Source: Methanocella_A sp964548585
Lineage (GTDB): Archaea; Halobacteriota; Methanocellia; Methanocellales; Methanocellaceae
Reading direction: 5' to 3'
Assembly (NCBI GenBank): GCA_964548585.1
Contig: CAZJRS010000003.1
Span: 12,695 to 76,694, forward strand
Length of the DNA: 64,000 nt
Part shown: piece by piece, positions 43,282 to 52,724 of the stretch
How positions within the stretch are numbered: the stretch's first letter is position 1
Layout of the letters: each line of letters begins with the position of its first letter
The notes under the pieces: model-generated
Databases searched by the model: none
What the model saw: only the letters and a program-made list of their open reading frames with translations
Told to the model about the DNA's origin: nothing
Position numbers and translations under genes: made by a program

Positions 43282-45054
43282 ATGCGAATAGCCATCGTAC
43301 AGAAGGACCGTTGCCAGCCCCGTAAGTGCGGCTCAGAGTGCATTAAATACTGCCCCAAGGTGAGGAGCGGCGACGAGACCATCATCATGGGGGAGGATGG
43401 TAAGCCAATCATTTCTGAAGAGCTGTGCGTGGGTTGCGGTATCTGCATCAAAAAGTGCCCGAACCAGGCGATCATGATCATCGGCCTGCCGGATAAGCTG
43501 GCCGATCAGCTGACACACCGCTACGGCAAGAACGGGTTCTCGCTGTACGGGCTGCCCCAGCCTTCTCCGGGCAAGGTCAGCGGCATGCTGGGCCCTAACG
43601 GCGTGGGTAAAAGTACCGCGATCAAGATACTGTCCGGCCAGATGATGCCTAACCTGGGCAATAAAGACACCACCTGGGAGGACGTGTTCAAGTTCTACGC
43701 CGGCTCGGAGTTGCAGGAATACCTGCGCAACGTGGCGGGCAAAAAGGCGAAGACGTCCCAGAAACCCCAGTACGTAGACCTCATACCCAAGGCGTTCAAG
43801 GGTAAAGTCATCGATTTGCTCAAGAAGGCCGACGAGCGCGGCTTGCTCGATGAAATGTCAGAAAAGCTTGGCCTGACCGGCATCCTGGACCGGGAGATCA
43901 GCGATCTCTCCGGCGGCGAGCTCCAGCGTGTCGCCATCGCGGCGTGCATCGTCCGCGACGCGAGCTTCTATTTCTTCGACGAAGTCACCCCTTACCTTGA
44001 TATCTACCAGCGCATCCGCGTCGCCAAATTAATAAAACAGATGGGCGAAGAGCGCAACGTCATGGTCGTCGAGCACGACCTCGCTATCCTAGATCTACTG
44101 GCCGACGTGATCCACGTAGGCTACGGTGAGCCCGGCGGCTACGGTGTCATCACCCACCCCAAAGGCGTGAGAGTCGGCATTAACCAGTACCTGAAAGGCT
44201 ATCTCCCCGAGGAAAACATCCGGATACGCCCGTACCCCATCGAGTTCGAGGTCAAGGCGCCCCATGGCCAGAAGGTAGTGGAGACGCTCATCGAGTTCGG
44301 CAACTTCTCCAAAACTTTGGGAACGTTCAGACTCGACGTCAAGGGCGGCGAGCTGCGAAAGCGGGAAGTCGTCGGCATCGTCGGCCAGAACGGCATCGGC
44401 AAGAGCACTTTCGCTAAGTTGCTTGCAGGCGAGACCAAGCCTGACGAGGGCGAGCTGAAATTCAAGGCGAAGATCTCGTACAAGCCCCAGTACATCAAGG
44501 CCGAGGATATCGAGACGACCGTACGGCTATACCTGCGCAGCATCAATCCGCAGTTCGATTTGAGCTATTACCGTTCCGAGATCGTCATCCCGCTCGCCCT
44601 GGACCGGCTCATGGACTGCCAGCTGAACGACCTGTCGGGTGGTGAGCTTCAGCGTGTGTCTATTGCTGCATGTCTCGGCCGGAACGCCGAGATCTTCGTC
44701 CTCGACGAGCCATCGGCCCACCTTGATGTAGAGCAGCGAACGCTGGCTACGAAAGTCATCAAGCGGTTCGCGGAGAACAATGATGTCACGGTGTGTGTCA
44801 TTGACCACGACATCTACATGATCGACCTGCTGTCTGACAGACTGCTTGTGTTTGACGGCGAGCCTGGTGTGCATGGTGAAGTGCACGGACCGTTCGACAT
44901 GCGTGAGGGCATGAACAAGTTCCTGTCCAGCCTGGATGTGACGTTCAGGAGGGATGAGGAGACTCACCGACCGCGGGTGAATAAGCCTGACTCCAGCCTT
45001 GACCGGGAGCAGAAGAAAGTGGGCGAGTACTACTATCTACCGCAGGAAGAGTAG
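43282..45054 (+). CDS. ABCE1/Rli1 ribosome recycling ATPase
   Basis: The 590-residue protein has the N-terminal iron-sulfur domain (CQPRKCGSECIKYCP; CVGCGICIKKCP), two ABC modules with Walker A GPNGVGKST and GQNGIGKST, signatures LSGGELQRVAIA and LSGGELQRVSIA, and the hinge regions of the family. ABCE1 splits post-termination ribosomes together with aRF1 or Pelota. It has an extended C-terminal tail (EETHRPRVNKPDSSLDREQ). Cotranscription with the EMC6-like gene links it to translation at the membrane (inference). Confidence 0.97.
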   Translation: MRIAIVQKDRCQPRKCGSECIKYCPKVRSGDETIIMGEDGKPIISEELCVGCGICIKKCPNQAIMIIGLPDKLADQLTHRYGKNGFSLYGLPQPSPGKVSGMLGPNGVGKSTAIKILSGQMMPNLGNKDTTWEDVFKFYAGSELQEYLRNVAGKKAKTSQKPQYVDLIPKAFKGKVIDLLKKADERGLLDEMSEKLGLTGILDREISDLSGGELQRVAIAACIVRDASFYFFDEVTPYLDIYQRIRVAKLIKQMGEERNVMVVEHDLAILDLLADVIHVGYGEPGGYGVITHPKGVRVGINQYLKGYLPEENIRIRPYPIEFEVKAPHGQKVVETLIEFGNFSKTLGTFRLDVKGGELRKREVVGIVGQNGIGKSTFAKLLAGETKPDEGELKFKAKISYKPQYIKAEDIETTVRLYLRSINPQFDLSYYRSEIVIPLALDRLMDCQLNDLSGGELQRVSIAACLGRNAEIFVLDEPSAHLDVEQRTLATKVIKRFAENNDVTVCVIDHDIYMIDLLSDRLLVFDGEPGVHGEVHGPFDMREGMNKFLSSLDVTFRRDEETHRPRVNKPDSSLDREQKKVGEYYYLPQEE

Positions 45055-45103
45055 TATTCTCATTTAATTTTTCTACTGAGCAGCTCAATATGAGCCGGCA
45101 TTT

Positions 45104-45880
45104 TCAGCCCCAGCCTATCAATTCGTACGTGCAGAGCCCTGTCACATTCAACCGGCTCGGGTGCTCGATGTACATGTTTGGCTCGCTATAACTGGCGACT
45201 ATCTTTAGCGGCAGAGGAAAAGTCTTGTTATTCCATACCCGAAACGTATCGTTCTCCGCTGTCATATCGTACACAGTGCAGTTGTATGGCTCGCCTCCAT
45301 ACCTCGCGATGTCGTTGCCCACGAACCTCAGAGTACTGTCCCGATCGGCGTCGAACATAGTGGAGATGTCGAGACGTTTGTGGAAAAAGCTCCCGTTGTC
45401 GACCGGTATCTCGAGGCCCCCGAAAACCCGGCCGCTTATCATGCCCGACCCGGAGCCGGCCTTTATCACATATCCGTCAGCCAGCCTTTCAACATAGCTG
45501 ATCTGGGTACGGTTCTCTTCGTTCAGCCAGGTTTCCTTGATCAGCGTACGTTTTATTAGTCTATCGTACGGGTTGTCGAAACGGGAGTAGTTATAGAGAG
45601 TATTGTCATATGTGACATTCAGCTTCAGGTGTCTCGGATGATCTTCCATCGGGACGTTCACGAAATACTGGTACCACGTGATATTGTCCATGTTAAACAG
45701 CATCGATGGACCGGGCAGAGGAGTTGGCGTGACCGGCACCGGAATATCGGATGGCACAGGGGTGATTGTACTGCTTACCTGTCCCGTGCAGCCCGAAACC
45801 AGCATTGCCAGGGCGATCGTGATCAGGACGATCATCATTCCCACAGATTTTATCGTCCGGCCATCTTTCCACGTGTGCAA
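45104..45880 (-). CDS. Lipoprotein of the local WYQY family, one module
   Basis: I choose TTG 45880, which has GGAG 8 bp upstream, overlapping the end of the previous gene, and gives a basic signal (HTWKDGRTIKSVGMMIVLI) before the lipobox LVSGC. An ATG at 45838 lacks a positive n-region. The 258-residue product is a lipid-anchored surface protein with one copy of the module that begins with DNITWYQYFV and ends with YELIGWG. The module also occurs in the four genes upstream and at 50494. No function is known. Confidence 0.8.
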   Translation of the reverse strand: MHTWKDGRTIKSVGMMIVLITIALAMLVSGCTGQVSSTITPVPSDIPVPVTPTPLPGPSMLFNMDNITWYQYFVNVPMEDHPRHLKLNVTYDNTLYNYSRFDNPYDRLIKRTLIKETWLNEENRTQISYVERLADGYVIKAGSGSGMISGRVFGGLEIPVDNGSFFHKRLDISTMFDADRDSTLRFVGNDIARYGGEPYNCTVYDMTAENDTFRVWNNKTFPLPLKIVASYSEPNMYIEHPSRLNVTGLCTYELIGWG

Positions 45881-45884
45881 TTTT

Positions 45885-47813
45885 TCAGCTCCAGTCCACC
45901 AGCTCATAGGTGCACGGTCCGCTTACAATGCCGAAGCTCGGATGCCAGAAGTAGGCTGCCGGTTTCTCGTAAGTGGCCATGATTTTCAATGGCAGTGGAA
46001 GGGAGGCGTTCTTCCAAACTCGGAAAGAGTCGTCACCTGCAGTGACATCGTACACGGTACAGTTATACTGGTCTCCCTTGTAGCTGATGGTCTCGTAGCC
46101 CGCGAGCTTCATTGTGCTGTCTGTATCTGCGTTGAATCTGGTCGAAACATCATCTTTTCGGTAATCTTCAAGCAGGACGGCATAGAGGTCGCGGCCAGCA
46201 TACGGCTGTCCCTGCGTTACGCCTCCTGTAGTATTGCCGCTGAGAATCGTCCCGTTGTCGCGGTTTTCCTCTATCCTGAATCCGTTATTGTTCTCCTCGT
46301 AAAGCCAAGATTTTTTGACCCATGTATCCTTACTTCTCTTATCCTCAGGATACTCGTAGCTGGTATCTAGCTTCATGCTCTTGTTCTCGCCGTTCATCTG
46401 TAGCGCCACGATGTACTGGTACCTGGAGACATTTCTCAAGTCAAACAGCATAGATGGCCCAGGCTGTATGGCCTCTTCGTTTTCACCCTCCTGCGATGCT
46501 GACAAATAATTGTACGTGTCCGGACTATACCCCCAGCCTTCCAGCTCATACCTCCACAATCCATCCGGGAAGTCATTCGGGTACCTGCTGTCGATGGATA
46601 TCCTGAGCGGCAGTGGCAGGGACTGGTTGTGCCATACCTTGTAGGTGGCATTTTCTCCGGGCATGACGTACACCGTACAGTTGTATATCTGATCACCGTA
46701 GCTGACAGGCTCAAAGCCAATAGCCTTAAGAGTACTATCCCTCCCCGCGTCAAACCGGGTAGACACATCGTACATTCTTAAGCCTGCGGCGCCACCGGCG
46801 CCAGGCGCAAGGGAATATGGTGTCCCGTTGTATCTGCCACCAAAGCGTGAATCGACCGCAGAGCCATCGGAACTGTTGTCCCAGATATCAGAGCTGGACA
46901 CCAGGTCCTTGTGCAGCCAGAGCCGGCTTATGCTCGTATGCTTGACTGGTACCCCGGTGTAATACGTTTCATTGCTGTACTCTACTATATGTTTCTGATA
47001 CTCGACCGTATCCTTTGTCTGTTGCTGCACGTCGTACTGGTACCACGATATACCATCCATATCGAACAGCCTGGAGGGTCCTGGCCAGGCAACCGTAGTG
47101 TTTGAAGGATCGCTTTCATGTGTAGGTAACACGAAGGTCGGGGTGGTGACCTTTGAGCTGCCGCTATAACCCCAGTTGAGCTGCTCAAATGTCTGTACTT
47201 CGCTTCCGTTTGAGCCCGTGAGATTAGCGACGATCCTGACCGGTGCTGGCAGGGATGCGTTGTACCATACCTTAAAGGTTGTCTCATCCGCGAATAGGCT
47301 ATACACTGTAAAGTTGTAGGGTTCTTTGTGATAGGTAATCATCTCGTAGCCGAGGATCACTACGGGCTTGTTTTTCTCGGCGTCGAGCCGGGCTGAAATA
47401 TCTCTGCGGCCTACCGCTTTGGCATAGTCGTTGCCTGATGGGATACTCTGTAACTCGTCCTCGTATTCGCTCGTGTAGTTACCGGCGAGTACTCTGCCAT
47501 CTTTATCTACGTAAACATCGTAAAAACTCGACTTGTTCGGGGCGTATTCTGGGATTACGCTGATGATTTTATGTTCAGCAGGCACTCCCTCGTACATATC
47601 TGCAAAACTTTCGACTCTCACTTTCTTGTTTTCAATCACAGGCGTCTGGTTTGCCCCGACCTGCTCTTCAGTCAGACTGTACTGGTACCAGGAGATCTGA
47701 TCTGGCTTGAAGAATCCGGCCGGCATAGTTAAGCCGCTCTGTCCAGAACAGCCCGAAACCAATGCTGCGAGGACGATCGCACCCATAATGATCGCTATAC
47801 ACCACGACTTCAT
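45885..47813 (-). CDS. Lipoprotein of the local WYQY family, three modules
   Basis: From ATG 47813 (MKSWCIAIIMGAIVLAALVSGC), preceded by GGAGGT, this encodes 642 residues with a lipobox Cys and three tandem modules of about 200 residues. They open with DQISWYQYSL, DGISWYQYDV and RNVSRYQYIV and close with FEQLNWGYS, YELEGWGYS and YELVDWS. Each contains RxDAxxDSTLK- and YNCTVY-like segments near its middle. It is probably a surface lipoprotein that arose by module triplication. The single-module gene follows 4 bp later. Confidence 0.82.
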   Translation of the reverse strand: MKSWCIAIIMGAIVLAALVSGCSGQSGLTMPAGFFKPDQISWYQYSLTEEQVGANQTPVIENKKVRVESFADMYEGVPAEHKIISVIPEYAPNKSSFYDVYVDKDGRVLAGNYTSEYEDELQSIPSGNDYAKAVGRRDISARLDAEKNKPVVILGYEMITYHKEPYNFTVYSLFADETTFKVWYNASLPAPVRIVANLTGSNGSEVQTFEQLNWGYSGSSKVTTPTFVLPTHESDPSNTTVAWPGPSRLFDMDGISWYQYDVQQQTKDTVEYQKHIVEYSNETYYTGVPVKHTSISRLWLHKDLVSSSDIWDNSSDGSAVDSRFGGRYNGTPYSLAPGAGGAAGLRMYDVSTRFDAGRDSTLKAIGFEPVSYGDQIYNCTVYVMPGENATYKVWHNQSLPLPLRISIDSRYPNDFPDGLWRYELEGWGYSPDTYNYLSASQEGENEEAIQPGPSMLFDLRNVSRYQYIVALQMNGENKSMKLDTSYEYPEDKRSKDTWVKKSWLYEENNNGFRIEENRDNGTILSGNTTGGVTQGQPYAGRDLYAVLLEDYRKDDVSTRFNADTDSTMKLAGYETISYKGDQYNCTVYDVTAGDDSFRVWKNASLPLPLKIMATYEKPAAYFWHPSFGIVSGPCTYELVDWS

Positions 47814-47956
47814 CCACAGTACCTCCAGCGAATACACCACAAGTAATTGCTATGCTAATGCAAGTTATTGTATATTATAATTTTTTGTGATAACGTTGCT
47901 GATAGAATAAATCACGCCTGAGAATGAGTACTTTTAAAAAAGAAATGGACCTGGGT

Positions 47957-48667
47957 TCAGCCCCAGTCCCATAGCTGATACAGCAGCGAGTTACCCTGCA
48001 TGTCACTGTACTTCATCTGGACAGCCATCGGCTTACCATTTACAGTTGAAGACCACACAGATGTGCCGCCATATAAGCTTCCCACCACGTACTTCTGGCA
48101 AACGTAGGTCTTGCCGTTGATTGTCAGAGTCTCAGGTATGGAGTTCTCTAGCGGATAGTCGTAATTCGCCCATATGGCGCCGATGTCGAATGCATCGTAT
48201 AAGCCCGCCATCTGCTCGCCGCCTTGATCGAGGGCGATCTCCTCGTCATCGCTCATGACACCGATCACCTTGTTGTCAGAATCATAGTACACTGTCATTG
48301 TGTTCGGGTTCTCTCCGTTGTCGGTGAACGTTACCTTCTTGAATTTGGCTGTAGCGCCCTGAAACGTACCTGTGCCCCGCTCTACTCGGTAGTTGAAAGT
48401 GTTGGTCTCGCCGTTGGACGTGGAGGTCCACCGCCATTCGTAGTAGTTGAGGTTACTGTTGTCAAACAGCGATCCCGTCGACAGTGTTTTGCCATCCCCG
48501 GACGAAGTGCCTCCGCCGTTGTTGTTCCCTGGCAGGCTCGTGGGCACCCCGAGGTTACCGATGTCCCCGCCGCCTATGCCCGGAATTCCCGAGCAGCAGC
48601 AACATCCTGATACAGATAGTGCTGCCACTACCACCAGTGCTAATAATACCATATAATATTTTTTCAA
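47957..48667 (-). CDS. Lipoprotein of the local WYQY family
   Basis: It starts with TTG at 48667 (read MKKYYMVLLALVVVAALSVSG), 6 bp after GGAGGG. The lipobox is followed by a run of four Cys (SGCCCC), which is unusual. The single module has LFDNSNLNYYEWRWT at its start and YQLWDWG at its end. The Gly/Asn linker resembles that of the next gene, whose leader (GGAGGGTATGAC) is identical. The product has 236 residues and no known function. Confidence 0.8.
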   Translation of the reverse strand: MKKYYMVLLALVVVAALSVSGCCCCSGIPGIGGGDIGNLGVPTSLPGNNNGGGTSSGDGKTLSTGSLFDNSNLNYYEWRWTSTSNGETNTFNYRVERGTGTFQGATAKFKKVTFTDNGENPNTMTVYYDSDNKVIGVMSDDEEIALDQGGEQMAGLYDAFDIGAIWANYDYPLENSIPETLTINGKTYVCQKYVVGSLYGGTSVWSSTVNGKPMAVQMKYSDMQGNSLLYQLWDWG

Positions 48668-48810
48668 GTCATACCCTCCATCAGCATATGCAAAGCCTTG
48701 CAGAATAAAATTAGCTCTTCAGACCCTTGCGTAATATGCGATAATTATAGAGTCATATGGATGATAGATAATTCTTTCTCAAAATTTCTTAAAAAGAGAA
48801 AGGGTGAGGC

Positions 48811-49485
48811 TTAGCCCCATCCCAACAGTTCTGTGGTCATTGTCGTACCTTCACTCGTCGATGTGTACTTCACCGGGAGTGGTGCCTGGGGTGAATGCCA
48901 GAACGTGGTCGTCGATCCATCTTCGGTGACCGAGTACTTCGTGCAAGCGTACGTCTTGCCATCGATGACAACTACGTCCGAGCCCTGGTTTACCAGTGCG
49001 GCTTCAGATGTCATGTAGCTGCTCGGGCTGGTTTCACTATCTGTAGTTGGTTCATTGGGATCGTTGTAGAAGTCCATTGTATTTGTCTGCGGACCCATTC
49101 CCGGGATATTCATGGTCGAAGTCATCCTCGTGTGCTCTTTCATCTTCCCGTCTTTCGGGTCGACGCCCTGGCCCAGCATCTCCATCTTGAACGTAGAGAT
49201 CATGTTTTCACCGTCTATGTCTGTGGTCAACCTGTATTCGAACCAGTGGAGCTGGCCCAGGTTGTACAGCGAGGCTAACTTATCTCCAACGCTCGCACCC
49301 GGCGTGTTCGTGGGTGCCGTTACGGGTGTCGCTGTCGCGCCCGGCTCGGTGGTTCCCGGCGTTGCCGTGGGCGTAGCCGTCTGGCCTCCGCCGTTGTTGT
49401 TGCCGCCCAACATGGTGCAGCCCGATACGGATAATGCCGCCACTACGAGCAGTACTAAAACGATGCTTATGTACCTGAATTTCAT
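48811..49485 (-). CDS. Lipoprotein of the local WYQY family
   Basis: The 224-residue protein starts at ATG 49485 after GGAGGGTATGAC. It has a signal (ISIVLVLLVVAALSVSGC) with lipobox, a Thr/Pro/Gly linker (ATPTATPGTTEPGATATPV) and one module from LYNLGQLHWFEYRLTT to TTELLGWG. It is the closest relative of the gene at 47957. It is probably a membrane-tethered surface protein. Confidence 0.8.
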   Translation of the reverse strand: MKFRYISIVLVLLVVAALSVSGCTMLGGNNNGGGQTATPTATPGTTEPGATATPVTAPTNTPGASVGDKLASLYNLGQLHWFEYRLTTDIDGENMISTFKMEMLGQGVDPKDGKMKEHTRMTSTMNIPGMGPQTNTMDFYNDPNEPTTDSETSPSSYMTSEAALVNQGSDVVVIDGKTYACTKYSVTEDGSTTTFWHSPQAPLPVKYTSTSEGTTMTTELLGWG

Positions 49486-49651
49486 GTCATACCCTCCTTT
49501 CCATACTTAGCGCGCTGCCCTGCAAATGTTTAGGGAGCTGACGCCTATGTAAAAACCACTATTCCTAAGGTACTCCGAATTATAAATAATTAAGCTTCCT
49601 ATGGCAGGGTGACAGCCTGTTGAAGTGATGACACTCTGATAAATTGAAAAA

Positions 49652-50425
49652 TTAACTCTCTATCCTGATCCCGATCGGACAGTGGTCAGAGCCCATGATC
49701 TCAGTCATGATGAACGCATCTTTCAGCTGTCCGGCCATGTTCTCGGATACGTAGAAGTAGTCGATGCGCCAGCCGACATTACGCTCTCTGGCGTTGGTCT
49801 TCATGTCCCAGAAAGTGTACTGGCCGGGCTGATCGTTGAACCTGCGGAACGTATCAACAAAGCCCTGGGAGAGGAATCTGTCGATCCACTTTCTCTCTTC
49901 AGGCAGGAAACCGGAAACTTTTGAATTCTCCTTCGGCCTGGCCAGATCGATCTCTTTGTGGGCTGTGTTTACGTCGCCGCATACGACGATTTTCCGGCCG
50001 TGGGCTTTGAGGCCTTCTGTATATGTCAAAAATGCGTCGTAGAACCGCATTTTGTAGTCCAGTCGCTCTGCACTCGCCTTCCCGTTAGGGAAGTAGATGT
50101 TCAGGAGCACGAACTCCCCATAGTCGGCGATTAGTATCCTGCCCTCCCGGTCGAACTCTTCGATGCCGAAGCCGTATTCCAGAGACAGAGGCTTCATCCT
50201 GGAGATGATGGCCACACCGCTGTAGCCCTTTTTCTCTGCCGATGAGAAGTAGATGTGGTAGCCCCAGGCTGTCCGGATCTCAGGCGGAAGCTGTTCTTCC
50301 GTGGCTTTGGTTTCCTGTAAACAGAGTATGTCGGGTCTCTCAGCTTGAAGGAAATCGACGAAGCCCTTCTTCAACGCAGCCCTAAGGCCGTTCACGTTCC
50401 AGGAGAGGATTTCCAGCTCGGTCAT
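49652..50425 (-). CDS. xth: Exodeoxyribonuclease III (AP endonuclease)
   Basis: From ATG 50425 (MTELEILSWNVNGLRAALKK) this encodes 257 residues with all the exonuclease III site motifs: WNVNGLRA, LCLQETK, the GYSGVAIISR stretch, ICGDVNTAHKEIDLARP (as VCGDVN) and GSDHCPIGI. It cuts DNA 5' to abasic sites in base-excision repair. A start at 50446 adds seven residues. It stands alone between lipoprotein genes. Confidence 0.95.
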   Translation of the reverse strand: MTELEILSWNVNGLRAALKKGFVDFLQAERPDILCLQETKATEEQLPPEIRTAWGYHIYFSSAEKKGYSGVAIISRMKPLSLEYGFGIEEFDREGRILIADYGEFVLLNIYFPNGKASAERLDYKMRFYDAFLTYTEGLKAHGRKIVVCGDVNTAHKEIDLARPKENSKVSGFLPEERKWIDRFLSQGFVDTFRRFNDQPGQYTFWDMKTNARERNVGWRIDYFYVSENMAGQLKDAFIMTEIMGSDHCPIGIRIES

Positions 50426-50493
50426 CCCAATAGTATCGGTTTTCATCGAAGAATAAGCTATCGACCGAGAACACAGCGCAGCGTTTGATCATT

Positions 50494-51126
50494 TCACGCC
50501 GGCAGTGGCGCCCCTATTCTGTAGTCCGTTAGCATCATGGTGGTGTTGAAGTCCCGGGCTGACATGAGGATCTTTGCCGGCAGCGGGATGGACGGGTGCA
50601 TCCAGTAGGCTACGGTGAAGCCGGTGTTATCGCTCGCCGCAAACAGGGTAAGATTGGCAGCCTGGCCATCTAAGCCCCTGGCGTTTACCTTGCTCACGGG
50701 CTGGAACGGCACGAAGTAGTAGGTCAGGCCGGTGTCGGGGAGCGTGTTGATCTGCAGTGGTGAGACGTCCTGGTCCTGGTAGTAGTCGCCGATGGTTCCT
50801 TTCGCGTGCATCTGCTCTACCTGGTAAGTGGTCTCGTTCCACCAGATATCGTAGGCGATGTCCATGCCGTTGCCGACGGTGGAGACTACCATGTGCCGGG
50901 GATTTCCGCCGTAGTTGTCTACGGTCATGTTCCAGACGGAGGATGTGTTGCTGGCAGTCATGTTGACGGCGTACGTCCAGTGGCTGGCGTTGCCCAGGTC
51001 GTAGAGCTTCTTGCCGGCGGTGGCGTTTGTGTAGGGCGAAGCCTGCATGCCGCTCACGCAGCCTGATGCGAGGATGACCAGCAGTAAGAATAACAGGATA
51101 GCAAGTTCACGCTTCACGACGGACAC
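50494..51126 (-). CDS. Lipoprotein distantly related to the WYQY family
   Basis: The 210-residue protein has a signal (RELAILLFLLLVILASGC) with lipobox. Its module starts with LYDLGNASHWTYAVNM and later carries AYWMHPSIPLPAKILM, which corresponds to the -x-x-PLP-(L/V)-(K/R)- segment of the other lipoproteins. The C-terminal WG is replaced. It lies 68 bp downstream-side of xth on the same strand. The function is unknown. Confidence 0.78.
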   Translation of the reverse strand: MSVVKRELAILLFLLLVILASGCVSGMQASPYTNATAGKKLYDLGNASHWTYAVNMTASNTSSVWNMTVDNYGGNPRHMVVSTVGNGMDIAYDIWWNETTYQVEQMHAKGTIGDYYQDQDVSPLQINTLPDTGLTYYFVPFQPVSKVNARGLDGQAANLTLFAASDNTGFTVAYWMHPSIPLPAKILMSARDFNTTMMLTDYRIGAPLPA

Positions 51127-51214
51127 CGATCAATGTTTAACAGCCAGATATAAAATGTTAACAGGCGGTTATAACGGGTTTGATATGGATAGCTTAAGGG
51201 GGCGATGCAGGCTC

Positions 51215-52393
51215 CTAACGGTTAATCGCACCGATCAGGTTCCCATACACCCCGGCATCCATCATGTTGGTCGGGATGAGGCCCCAGCAGTACAGGTAGC
51301 CGAGTACGACGATCAGCGGGAAGACTAGCATGAACTCTTTACGGCTGATGATCTCGTCGAACCCGAGGATGAGCGCGAAAGGCGCTGCAGGCAGCAGGTA
51401 CCGGCTCACGTCGGGGTGGCCTACGAACATGATCGCGGCTACGAATATGAAGGCGTAGAAAAAGATCTCCTTGTGTTTCCACAGCCGCAGCGTGCCCACG
51501 ATATATAGGATATAAATCGCGAAGAACAGTTCCATGTTATTGGTGATGCCCGGGATCACATTGTTCAGGAACATGGGGAAAGGTACCGGTACAGGTACGG
51601 AAATATTGAGGAAGGGCAGTGCTACCTGGGCGATACTCACGAACGAGCCATTATAGCTGAAGTACGCGAAGAAGTCGTTGTAGGCGAACTGGTAGACCAG
51701 GAAATTGAGCACCAGGCATAGCGGGATGAGCAGGGTGAGTGGCAGGTACCGGTATTTCCGCTGCCAGATCAGCGTCGCAGCGTAAGATACCACCAGCAGT
51801 ACCCCGAAAATCCGCGTCACGCTGGCCAGGCCCGCGATCAGGAAGGCCAGTGCAAACCGGTCTTTTTTGTAGCAGTAGAGCGAAGCCACGACCAGCAGGA
51901 TAAAAACGGGCTCACTGGCTCCTACGCTGTGGTACAGCAGCCACCGGCTGGGGAAGAAGATGAATACGACCGAAGCCCAGAACGGGTTAACCGAGTACTT
52001 GTAGTCCTTCACCAGGTGGTAGAAGAAGATCGTTGCCAGCGTGGATGCTGCCGCAACTACGAACAGCGTGGACCAGTCGTAGCCGATAAACGAGAACGCC
52101 CGGATCAGCAACGGGAAAACAGCCAGATGGCACGCATAGTAAAAATCAGGAAGCGAGAGCGCCTGCAGGGGCGAGTTAGCCGGAGTAGAATACAGGGTAG
52201 AGGCTACGTACATGTACATAGGCCCGTCCCAGTAGCGGCTTATCACCGTCATGTCCCGCAGAAAAGGCGCCCAGACCATGAAGATCGACAGCAGGTTGAG
52301 CCCGGCAAGCGCAAAAGGCCGCCAGTCAAGGTGCTCGAAGCTGAACCAGGTCCGCTCCTTCGCCTTTCCAATAACAATCTCTTCCACTGCCAT
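51215..52393 (-). CDS. GT-C type membrane glycosyltransferase-like protein
   Basis: The 392-residue protein has about ten membrane helices. Its first outer loop contains FLRDMTVISRYWDGPMYMYVA, whose RYWDGP resembles the acidic loop motif of PIG-V/mannosyltransferase-like GT-C enzymes. These transfer sugars from dolichyl phosphates to surface molecules. A soluble N terminus (about 35 residues) precedes the helices. It has no recognised partner genes nearby, and the sugar and acceptor are unknown. Confidence 0.8.
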   Translation of the reverse strand: MAVEEIVIGKAKERTWFSFEHLDWRPFALAGLNLLSIFMVWAPFLRDMTVISRYWDGPMYMYVASTLYSTPANSPLQALSLPDFYYACHLAVFPLLIRAFSFIGYDWSTLFVVAAASTLATIFFYHLVKDYKYSVNPFWASVVFIFFPSRWLLYHSVGASEPVFILLVVASLYCYKKDRFALAFLIAGLASVTRIFGVLLVVSYAATLIWQRKYRYLPLTLLIPLCLVLNFLVYQFAYNDFFAYFSYNGSFVSIAQVALPFLNISVPVPVPFPMFLNNVIPGITNNMELFFAIYILYIVGTLRLWKHKEIFFYAFIFVAAIMFVGHPDVSRYLLPAAPFALILGFDEIISRKEFMLVFPLIVVLGYLYCWGLIPTNMMDAGVYGNLIGAINR

Positions 52394-52494
52394 GATCTCA
52401 ATGGCTACGATGGCGCGAGTCCATCATATACTTAATGGGCTGACCATGAAGGAAATAACTGAAAAAGCTGCAGTGAAAACGACGTTTACTGGCT

Positions 52495-52637
52495 AACCAC
52501 AACGGCACAACGACTTTTTTCACCACAACGGCACAACGACTTACTTTATAAACGATTATTTGGTAATCATTAATAATTAAAACGTTGTGTCGTTGTGTCG
52601 TTGTGGTGAAAAAAGAAACGCCGTGCTGTTGTGGTTA
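52495..52637. repeat. Second CCACAACGGCACAACG inverted-repeat element
   Basis: The left arm (52495-52540) has two copies of CCACAACGGCACAACG. The right arm (52581-52637) has CGTTGTGTCGTTGTGG-type copies, including the linker GTGAAAAAAG complementary to the left arm's CTTTTTTCAC. The arms pair over about 46 bp around an AT-rich loop. Unit and spacer type match the element at 18023-18330. Confidence 0.88.
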
Positions 52638-52724
52638 AAAGTTAACTATCCCATTCTTTCAGGTGAATATGTAAAGGATAAAGGTTCACAAAAGGAGTCG
52701 AAAATTCGAAAATAGTTAAGCGGC

